Assembly: GCA_018920365.1 (NCBI GenBank)
Contig: JAHLMM010000003.1
Coordinates: forward strand, 1-56,169
Length of the DNA stretch: 56,169 nucleotides
Direction: 5' to 3'
Origin: Candidatus Aenigmatarchaeota archaeon
Lineage (GTDB): Archaea > Aenigmatarchaeota > Aenigmatarchaeia > CG10238-14
This document shows, in pieces, positions 37,839-49,200 of the stretch. The notes under the pieces were generated by a model that saw only the letters and a program-made list of their open reading frames with translations, was not told the DNA's origin and ran no database searches. The position numbers were made by a program, and so were the translations under genes. How positions within the stretch are numbered: the first letter of the stretch is position 1; each line of letters begins with the position of its first letter.

Positions 37839-40135
37839 TCACCTGTTTCATTTGCCATTATTGTTATATTACCAAAATATCTTCCAGCATAAACGATTGG
37901 TGAGTCAATCCAGTAAAATGTTGTAATTATATCATTTTCTTTCACGTTTTTCTTGAGTAGGCTAAAATCATTTTTCATTCTAAATGAATTTGAATAATTC
38001 CTTTCTAAGCTCCATGAAATGTTTTCTGCTTTTATTATACTAGATCCATAAATATCAGTACTTTTTATCCATACATCGCTGTTACAGCTACCACTTGACA
38101 ATGTTATATTATATATAGCATCTGAATTGCCTAAAGCTTCATTTCCAAAAGTATTTGGAAAAATTTCACCAAACTCTATTTCATGCCAACTTAAATATAT
38201 ATCAATTGCACATTCATATATTGTCAAGCTCACATTTTCTGTATGATTTTTTAATTCACTTGACATAAATAAAACACCTATTGAGATACTTTCTTGAATA
38301 TTACCAGTAGCATTCACAACCCATGTAATATTACAAAAATCATCTTTTGCAAGACTATTACAGTATTTTGTTGAATGAGGAGATGGTTCATTAATAAAGA
38401 GGGGCGAGTCACCATAAATCTCGCTTATAGGTGTATCTGGATAATTGGAAGTTACGTTGTACATTATTGTTGCATTGATATCACCACAATTATCTTCTCT
38501 GCAAAAAACAGTAGCATTTACAAAAAAAGTTTTGTTTTGAGCCACATTAAAATTTCCAGGAGGTTTTACTAATTTAACCTCAAGATAAGCCGATGATGTT
38601 GTATTGAATTCAAATGGACTTAAAACAGCACTGTTATTCCAATTACCCTTTTTGTCGCTTGCGTTTACAAACCATTTTATATTGCAATTTTTTGTTTCAT
38701 TTATAATAGCAGTAAAATTGGACCATCCGTTTGAATTGAAACTATTCAAAGGAGTTACATTTACAAAGTATCCTGTACAATTGTCTAACCAGCCTTGCCA
38801 TTGTCCATCTGTTAAATTTATGTTGTCCTGCCATAATAAAGAAAATAAAACGGCTTTACCTGCTATTGTGGAATTTGTCTGGTTTAAATAATATCTAGGA
38901 GGTGTAAAGTCTTCTGAAAAATTTGCCAATAAAAAAATACTATCAACATATAGAAACGCATTGGGCATACCGTCGTTATCCTCTCCTCTAATTCTTATTA
39001 ATATGTTATTAAACTGCGTCACGTTGATGTGAGATATGTTGCAATAGCTTTTTGTTGGTAATGAAGATGCAATTAAACTTTGACAATTTATCCATTCACT
39101 TCCATTCCAATAATCAATATTTATATTGTTAGCACCAAAATCTACATCTGTGTACCACTCTATTACTGCAAGAGATTCTTTAATTTCTTTATCTATATTA
39201 ATATCATTATCCCACAAATTTACTTCTATCCATCCAAAAGGGAATGTCATTATATCTATTGATTCAAAGATATTATCAGTTTTATTTATTCTTTCAACAT
39301 CACAATCACCATCAGAATCTGTACAGTATATTGGTGTTCTCCTAAATTGAATGTAAAAACTCATCATATTAGTTGAATTTTGCTTTCCAGTAGTGTCATT
39401 AAAGTGAATTCTCCATGACACAAAGCCAGATGTTAAATTGGAAAAAATGAAACTTGCATTTGTCCATGTATTTCCAACACCATTTAAATTAATGAAGCTG
39501 TAATTTTGCCATAAGCCACTGTGATTTGTTTCAAGCCATGCATGCGAAAGGCCTATATCGTCAAATAATTCTGCACTTAAATTTATACTTTGATCAGAGT
39601 ATATGTAATCACTGCTAGAAAATTGACTTCTCCATAAAGGCGGTGATGAATAATTCAATTTAAGTACAATACTATCTACATATAAAAATGCATTTGGCAT
39701 TCCATCTAGATCATTTCCTCTAATCCTTGTTTTTAAATTAAGTATTTTTTGTTTTTCAAGTGATGTTATGTTGCATTCATTCTCTTGTATAATATTTGTT
39801 TCTGTCATGCTTTGTGTGCAACTTATCCATTCACTTCCATTCCAATAATCAATATATATGTTGCTGGCGCCATAACCAACATCACTGTACCATGTTACCA
39901 GTATAACACCGTCATCTATTTCTTCTTGATCTTCAAGACTGATATTAAAATCAGCTTGTATAAAACCAAATGGATATGTAAGTATATCAACAGCTTCAAA
40001 ACTACTGTCACTTTCGTTAATCAATGCTATATTACAATCGCCATCTGAATCAATGCAGCTATAAGGTGAAAACGCTTTTACACAACTTAAGCTTAATAAA
40101 AAGGCCAAAAATACATAATTGGTTAATTTTGACAT
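37835..40135 (-). CDS. Secreted surface protein with a tandemly duplicated SDGDC...DYWNGSEWI...RIRGxDxDGMPNAFLYVDSI domain plus an Ig-like domain
   Basis: 766 aa; signal peptide; two clear ~140-aa domain copies; many NxS/T sequons. Confidence 0.82.
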   Translation of the reverse strand: MSKLTNYVFLAFLLSLSCVKAFSPYSCIDSDGDCNIALINESDSSFEAVDILTYPFGFIQADFNISLEDQEEIDDGVILVTWYSDVGYGASNIYIDYWNGSEWISCTQSMTETNIIQENECNITSLEKQKILNLKTRIRGNDLDGMPNAFLYVDSIVLKLNYSSPPLWRSQFSSSDYIYSDQSINLSAELFDDIGLSHAWLETNHSGLWQNYSFINLNGVGNTWTNASFIFSNLTSGFVSWRIHFNDTTGKQNSTNMMSFYIQFRRTPIYCTDSDGDCDVERINKTDNIFESIDIMTFPFGWIEVNLWDNDINIDKEIKESLAVIEWYTDVDFGANNINIDYWNGSEWINCQSLIASSLPTKSYCNISHINVTQFNNILIRIRGEDNDGMPNAFLYVDSIFLLANFSEDFTPPRYYLNQTNSTIAGKAVLFSLLWQDNINLTDGQWQGWLDNCTGYFVNVTPLNSFNSNGWSNFTAIINETKNCNIKWFVNASDKKGNWNNSAVLSPFEFNTTSSAYLEVKLVKPPGNFNVAQNKTFFVNATVFCREDNCGDINATIMYNVTSNYPDTPISEIYGDSPLFINEPSPHSTKYCNSLAKDDFCNITWVVNATGNIQESISIGVLFMSSELKNHTENVSLTIYECAIDIYLSWHEIEFGEIFPNTFGNEALGNSDAIYNITLSSGSCNSDVWIKSTDIYGSSIIKAENISWSLERNYSNSFRMKNDFSLLKKNVKENDIITTFYWIDSPIVYAGRYFGNITIMANETGE
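39088..39855 (-). repeat. 33-nt exact repeat (39088-39120 and 39823-39855) within the duplicated domain
   Basis: TTATCCATTCACTTCCATTCCAATAATCAATAT in both copies, encoding IDYWNGSEWI. Confidence 0.85.
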
Positions 40136-40225
40136 CTATTATTATATTTTCATTAAACTTTTTATTTTGAATTAAAAAGAATCAGATAAATATTTTTATT
40201 TATAATAAATTTAAAGGTATTTTCT

Positions 40226-43200
40226 ATGAATTTAAAAAAGATGGTTACTATAATTCTGTTTTTAATACCCATATCTTACTCAATAAGCATAATAGGCTTT
40301 GATGATACGGAAAACTCATTTTTTATTGAAGCAGATAATATAAGAAATGCTGTTTTTGAAATTGACGGATATAACTACACCGCTGGCAAAATAGACAATC
40401 GTTATTATGTTTTTTTGAACGACTTGAAAGGTGATAAAAACTATAGCTGGTATATAGAAGACGTTAATAAAAGCTTTAAGATAGATGGACTCTACAACGA
40501 CACTAAAATTAAAAAGTTTAGAGAAAGAGGGATTAAAGCAGATTTTTCCGAAGGTGTGTATAGATTATCTATAGATAAATCAACCAAAAAAGTGGAAATA
40601 GAGTCTGAAGAAGTTACAGGAGATGAAAATATAGAGGTATTCGATAATTTTAATGTTAATGATTTTGCCTCTATAAATAAAATTCAAGTAAGGGACATGA
40701 TTTGGGTTGAGGCAAACGATTTTGAAAATTGCAATGGAAAGATTTATCTCCCAAGCGTATATAACAAAGTCTTTTATTGCGAAGGTGATATGAATAATCC
40801 TTATTGTTATTTTATTGACAAATGCGGTGTAGAACCTTGCTTTAAAATAGAAAATTCATCAACAGTGATTTATCTTGACCATTTTTCTGGAGGCGGCGGA
40901 GGCGATCCTGTCTTGCAATTCAATCAGACTCAAACAGCAAATTTAACAGGAAATGCATCAACATTGAATCAAGAAGCAATAGATTCATATCTAAATTTTA
41001 ACGATGGATTGACATGGGATGTCAGCGAATCATCTTATGAAAAAAAATGGATATCTGAAAATCAACTTTCAAGCACTTTGCAGTTAAAACAAATATCCAG
41101 AGAGCAAAAAACAGTTGAATATTATATTTATCAGGGCATGACACAGCAAGCAGCAAACACAGATTTGAATGGTACCTTTACAATTTACATTCCTGAAAAA
41201 AATCCTCAGATAAAAAGTGCTTATGTTGAAGTTAGAAACATTGTTTATAACACACAGATCACTGCTGGGCAGACGATAATAATTTGGAATGGAACTCAAA
41301 ATACAACTCTTTTAACAACAAACACAGGATTTGCTGCAACAGGAGAGCAAATGGTTTATGTAATAACCGCAAATGCTACACCTGCTTTGGATTTTATAAG
41401 CTCTTCAGGTCAGTATACATTTACTTTGTATACAAGATTAAATGCCATAAGACAAGGAGAATCTGCAAAACTTGTTTTAACATATGAATATGATTCTGAC
41501 TCACCAAGACAAATTAAGACAGTCAAATTTTTTGTAGGTCAATTAACATCACCTTTAGCTGTCGGATCATCAACAAATTTTCAAATATCGCCATTAAACT
41601 TGCCTGAAAAGAATGTTCAAATAAGGGATAGTTTTTTTGAGACTTTTATTCATTTGCAGCCCGGTGGGACTGTTGACGAAGGTATAAACATTAACTTGGA
41701 TGGGGTTAACGCTATATCAGGCACACCAATAGACAATGCTGGTGCAACAACTATTGATTATATGTTCTTATACAAAAACATCTTTGATACAAATACTGCG
41801 CACACATTCAATTTTCAGCCAACAGCGGGATATGCTGTTCATGCTGTAGGTACAGAGTTGACATTAACATATGAATATGATGCAGATTCGCCATATCAAC
41901 TTAAAACAGTGAAATATCTTATGGGTCAAAACCCTAATATTTATACAACAGCAAACACTTTTAGTTTTTCAAGAATAATAGACATACCAAATTCCTCAAG
42001 TATAATTTCAGCCTACAACAAAGTAAGGTTTTCCATAGCATATGGAAGTGGCACGGGCACAGCAGCTTATACAACAACTATTGGCGTCAATTCTTCTGTT
42101 CAAGGCCAGAGTCAGCCACAAGCTTCATACACATTGGGCTTGAGGGATGAGCAAGTGAGTGTATCAACTATTTTGTATAATGCGTCTGGTTTGTACAATA
42201 TTGCTGATGGATCAAATGTTATATGCACAATATATAGTAGCGCAACAAACACAAGCTTTTATACTTCATCCAAAGGTTGTGAGTTGACATTGACTTATTT
42301 GCACTCTTTGCCAAGCAGAATAAAAACAGTGAGTTATTTTGGAGATCAAACTTTCAAGAGTGCTTTGAACTTGTCTGCATTGCTAAACTTTTCATTTTAT
42401 TTACCTGAAGAAAATTCTAAAATCAAACAATCATACATTGACATAAAAGGATTTACAGGATATACAACAGCTGCAAATATTTTGTTAAACTCTAGCATAA
42501 ATTTCCCAGGGAGAGTGATTCAATCATGCTATTTTAGAAACACAGGAGAAAATAGATATGACACTTGTTGGGATGATGTTACCGACAATGTGACTTTATC
42601 AGGAAACTATCAAATAATAGCTGGTTCTGGTACAGCAGCCACAGTAACAAGATGGTATAGTGCTTTGACATATTTCACATATAATTATACAGGATCTTTA
42701 GAGAAAAACACAACTTGGCATCAATATAGTTTTTCAGGTGAAGATTATAGCTCTGCAAGTTCTGTTTCAGCCATAGTTGGTATATCTTTTTATAATCCAT
42801 CTGCTTCAAATTCAACTTTCAACAGCAATAACAGACCTGACATAGAAGTTTCATTTTGGAATGGTACAGATTTTACAACCAGCAGCTACTGCAACTTATA
42901 TCAGTTAGGCGATGCTCCATATCAAGGCGATTACAATTGCACAATAAAATCATTAGATGTTTCTATATTAGACGCTTGGAGATTTTCTTCAAACAGAACA
43001 ATTAGAATAAGAGGTGTATGGTTTGATGACTCTGATTATTATTCAGATGAAATAAACATATCATCTATATATGTTGAAATAAACAGGACATTCTATAGGC
43101 TTTCCATAGAGCATAATTCTTCTTTATCTTTTCCTGGCTCGCTTATAAGCATAAACGCGTCAATAAACTTTTCTTCATCAACAGGTGGTATTTACAACAT

Positions 43201-46200
43201 GTCAATTTATAATTTTGCTGAAAGTAGGTGGGATTCTAGTTTTTGCCAGAATATTTCAGCATCACAAAACAACTTCTATGTGATTTCATGCAATGTCACT
43301 TCTAATCCAAACTATTATGTTTCTAGCGGAATAGCTAGAATAAGGATTGAATCCACTTCAGATGACGTTTACAGCACATTGAGGGAAGATTATGTTCAGT
43401 TTTATACAAATTCCATGGAAACAATGCCACCTCAAATATTTTTACATTACCCTGAAAATCAAGCTAGATTTTCTATTCAAGACATTGAATTCAATTTTAC
43501 TGTTAGTGATGATTATACACAACAAATGACATGTGATTTATATTTGGATGGCGAAAACACTAGCACCACACAAGCAAACAACGACACTGTTTCTTCTTTT
43601 TCTTTGACAAACATACCTTTTGGAAATCACACATGGTTTGTTAATTGTAGTGATGGTGAGGTTTACAACTCAAGCGAGCAAAGATTTTTCAATATAGGAA
43701 CGCCGCCATATGTTAAAATAGAGCATCCTATTTTTGAAAGTTTTGATGAGCACTACACAGTTCCTATAATTGCAAACATAACAGACCCAGATGGAATAAA
43801 ATCAGCCTATGCAAAAATTCTGACACCAAACCAATCTTTAATATTCATAGATTTTACAAAAACTCAGCAGAATGATCAATTCAGCAACAACATTGAGTGG
43901 AAGAAAGAAGGCGATAACTTTGACGGTAGAGAGTGTGTTTTTAACATAAACCAGGATTATGCTGGTAAAGCCTTTACAGGATTAAGTGGCAGTGGCCAGC
44001 CAAACACACAAATCAACGGATTTTTGTGCTCAGCCATTTCAAAATCAGTTTTATACAGAGATTTTGACATCAATATTTCATTTGAGGTTTTGCAAGAGCA
44101 AGGAAATGATTACGCAATCAACTTTCAGATAATGGAAAATCCGTCTTCATTGTATGCATCAAAGTTGGCATTCATTTCTTTGTCAAAATGGACTGGCTAT
44201 GATAGAGTTTATGAAGTATACGTAAATGATGGAAGCACAGAAGGATATTTATCTTCAAGACCGACAAATGATACAGAAGGTAAATTCAGAATAAAAAGAA
44301 CAGGCAACAATTTTGAATTTTACACGTGGAATTCAAGCTCGTGGGTTTTGGAAGCATCTTCAACATTAAATTTTCTTGAGACTGTCTACATAGCATTTGA
44401 ATCAGAAACATCATATCCGTCTTGGGGAGTTTTAAACGCCACATGGGATGATTTTGGTGTATTGTCTTCAAACTTTTCTGTTGCTTTTTTCAATTCAACA
44501 GAGATAAATGGTGAATATGAAGCAAATGTTGTTGCAATAGACATTTATGACGCTGTAAATGATACTGAAAAAACAAACTTTACAATTCAGTTTTCAAACG
44601 ACCGACCTTCAGTACCGTTTATTATAAAACCAACTCCAAATGAGATAGTTAGCGGTGTATATGAGATAATTTGGTCTAATGTTTTTGATTATGAAAATGA
44701 CAATCTTAGATATAATATTACATTATTAAATTCTGATTATACATATAATCAAACAATAGTTGAAAATTACGGCAATTCCACAACAACTTCATATTTATGG
44801 AATACTTTGCCTTTTGCAGAAGGAAATTATTCTATTAGAATAGTCGTTTATGAAAATGAAACTTTAGAAATGTACAACAACAGCTTCACTCTGCCAGGAA
44901 TTTTTGTAATAAACAAACCTCCGTCTGTTATAATAAATTCGCCAAAAAATGATAGTTATTGCGGCCAATGTGTCCCAATATCAATAAACGCCACTGATCC
45001 TAATGGCATAGATAAAGCTATAGCTGAAATAACTTTGCCTAATGGCACTGTAGAGAATTTATATTTAGATTATGCAATTTCAGACGATAGTTTTGATGAG
45101 GGAAATAACTGGTTTTTGGAACAAACTATTGATGAACAGCAAAACTGTACTTCATATGTTGATGGAAAGGCGTTTTTATCAATCCAAGGAAACGGAACAT
45201 CTTTAACAAATACTGTTTGTACATTAATCTCTAAAAAAGGTGTTGATGGAGATTTTGATGTTAGCGTTGATTTCAACATAACAAATTATACAAATAACGA
45301 TAGTGCTGTAAATTTTTTAATTTTGCCGAGAAACACGTCGTCAGAATCACCATTTTACATGTTTATTTCTTTATCAGAATGGTCAGGTATGGGTAGGAAT
45401 TATGAAGTTTATGTTAGCAATGGAACATTTAGCGATTATATTTCAACAAGGCCGACAAATGATACAGAAGGTAAATTCAGAATAAAAAGAACAGGCAATA
45501 ATTTTGAATTTTATACGTGGAATTCAAGCTCATGGCTGTTAGAATCATCAGGAGAGTTTGCTTTTCCAAGAATTGTTTTTATAGGACTCGAAGTTGAGAA
45601 TGCTTACCCTATGTGGGGCAGCATAAATGCAACTTTTGACAATTTTATGATTCAAAGAAATGATTTTCTTTTTAATATTTATCATGCTGACTTAGAGGGC
45701 TTGCACAATATAACATTTTTCGTTAATGATACTTTTGGTGGAATAAATAATACCGAAAAAACAAACTTTACATCTTTGCACATAAATATTCCACCTACCC
45801 AACCATTTATTTTGTATCCATCTCCAGGAACGATTGTAGGCAATACAATAACAATAGTGTGGTCAAACGTTTTTGACTTTAACAACAATACTTTAAGATA
45901 CAATATAACTTTGCTTAATTTAGACTATTCTGTTAATGAAACATTGGTGACAGAATATGGAGATGCTTCAATCGCATATTATTCGTGGAATACTCATGGA
46001 GTAAAAGATGGAAAATATCTTCTGAAAATAGATGTTTATGAAAACGAAACCCAGCAAAAATTAAGCAACAACTATACAATGTCAGATTACTTTGTGATAG
46101 ATAACACAAAACCTTTGGTGTTTTTCAATTATCCAACACCACAAAACAATACAATAATCAACAAAACTTTTATTGAGATTAATGTTACGGCTATAGACGA

Positions 46201-49200
46201 AAACATGAATTACATAGACGTTTTTGTTTTCAATCAAAGTGATGATATGATATACGACGATGAAATGTATGGAAAAGATGCGTTTTTCAATGTGACTAAT
46301 TTAGATGAGCAAAATTACAGTTTTTATTTAATCGCATATGATAAATCTGTAAACTCAAATTCAACTGGATATTCAAATGTCGAAATAGATTTAACGCAAC
46401 CATTTATTTCAATTTCAAGCCCACTCAATCAAACATACAATTATCATTTGATTTTACTTAACATAACATCTCAAGACAAGAATTTGAACAAGACATTTTA
46501 CAAATGGAATTCTTCTGGATTTTTCGAATACAGCGGAGAAGCTCAAATAAAATTTGACGAAGGCGTCAATTTTGTCGAAGCTATAAGTTATGATCAATCA
46601 GGGAATTCCAATAAGACAAATGTTACATTCACTGTTGATACTTTGCCGCCGTATATAGTATTTCACAACCCTACACCTTTAAACAATACAATAGTCAACA
46701 AAAACTGGGTATATGTAAATCTAAGCTCTGATGCAACAGATGTATATATGGAGTGGAATGGTTTCAATGAAAGCATGAACTTTGATAATTTTTGGTATAT
46801 AAACAAGACAAATTTATTAGACGGAATATATTATTACAGAATATTTTCAAAAGATCAGTTTGAAAATTGGAATTACACAGGATTCTATTATGTTTTTATA
46901 GACACTAAATCTCCTCAGTGGTATGACAACAAGTCATCGCCTTTGTCGTTTGTTCAATATAATCAAAGAAATTATATTTTCAATGTTACATGGCAAGATG
47001 AGAATCAAATATCTAATGTATTTATAGAAAGCAATTTCACAGGTAATCTTGAAAACAATAGTGTCAATAGCAATATGAATGAGTATTATTATACTATCAA
47101 TGACTTGAAACCTGGATATTATGTATGGAGATTTTATGCGAATGACACTGCGAATAATTGGAATAAGACTGATCAGTGGGTTTATGTTGTTGAAAAAAAC
47201 AATACAGAAATAAAACTTTACATAAACGGTAGCGAATCTGACATAACTTTACCTTTGAATTCTTTTGTCAACATAACCTCGTACATCAGCATAAATGAAT
47301 TGATAAAGATATATTCAAATCTTACAGGTTGGCAGACACAAGAAGGCGTAAGTTTAATTGAAAATATAACCCAACTGTCAGAAAAAAGAAAATATAATAT
47401 TACTGCTGAATTTCTTGGAAATGAAAACTACACATATTCATCAAAAACGTTGTTTTTAACAGTAGAAGATTTTTCATATCCATACTATACATATTTAATT
47501 CAAAACAACAGTTGGGTTGGTGTTGGTCATTCAATATTATTAGCTGCAAATTGGTCAGACAATTATGATTTGGATTATGCGTGGCTTGAAACAAATGAGA
47601 CAGGTTTTTGGAAGGCACGTTCATATATTGACATAAACCTGACAAGTGATCAAACATGGTCAAATTTTTCATGGTCAAATTCATCCATTCCAGCAGGAAC
47701 TGTCATAGCGTGGAGAATATATGCAAATGACACAAGTGGTAATGAAAATTATACAAATGAAATGACATTTGCAGTCAATGCTAGCGAGATATGGAAGTTT
47801 TTGACAAACGGCTTCATCTATTCTTCCCCGGCGATAGGCGATGTTGATGGTGACGGCAATATAGACGTTGTTTTTGCTTCTTATGATAGGAAATTATATT
47901 CATTAATTGGATATAATGGTACGAAACTGCTTGAATTCTTGACAAACAACAGCATAGCGTCATCGCCATCTTTGCTGGCAACTCAAGAATCTTACATGAA
48001 AATAATAACAGCAAGCTATGATGGAAATGTTTATGCAATTAACGGAAGTGATGGTAGCAAGCTGTGGAATTTCACTACGGGAGGTTTGATATTTTCATCC
48101 CCTGCAATATATGACATAAACAATGACAACGTACAAGAAATAATCATAGGCTCTTATGACAAGAACATATATGTCTTGAATTCAACAGATGGGCAAAAGA
48201 TATGGAATTACACAACCGGAGGCAGAATAATATCATCACCTTCTGTCGTCATCTTTAGCGGAGATGTATTAATAATAGTAGGATCACATGACGGAAAATT
48301 GTATGCATTTAATTCAACCGGCGATCTTTTGTGGCACTTTTCAACACAAGACAAGATTGAATCATCACCTGCTATAGATGATTTGGATGGAGATGGAAAT
48401 TATGAGATTGCTTTTGGTTCTTATGACAACAAAACATATCTTATCAATGCAACCAATGGACAGCTAATATGGAGTTATACCACAGGAAATTGGATAACAT
48501 CATCTCCTGTCATAGCAGACATTGCAGGTCATAAAAAAGTAATCATAGCTTCACACGATTCAAAAGTTTACAGCTTAAATTCAGACGGCACATTAAATTG
48601 GACTTTTACAGTTTCAACAGGAGGAAGAATACAATCATCACCATCAATAATTGATTTGAATCTTGACGGCGTAAATGACGTTTTGGTTGGCTGTTCTGAT
48701 TCAAGAATTTATGCGTTAAATGGATTGAATGGGAATGTTATTTGGAGTTATAAAGTGAACGCATATATCTTTTCATCACCAGCAATAGCTGACATCAATT
48801 CAGACGGCACAAATGATTTTTTATTCGGCTCTTTTGATAAATATCAATATTCTCTTGATCCGCCAACATGGTCTGTATTTGGTGGCAATGAAAGAAGGAC
48901 AAGAATATTTGACAATGCTGAACCAGAATTGATTCACTTTGAAATAGACAATGAAACCAACAGTGTTTATAGTTTGTGGAGAGAGAGATTTTCAAATCTT
49001 GATTACGCAATAATTTCTGAAAACTCAACAGGCTATAGCAACGAACATTTTGTAAAATTGAAAGGAACACATGATTGGGTTAATTTTACATTTTATTCAA
49101 AAGGTGTTTATTTTGATATCAAAGTATTTGACGAGTACAACAATAGCAATTTTATTCAAGGTTTCATAGAAGGCGAAGCTGATAAAAAACCACCTCAGTG

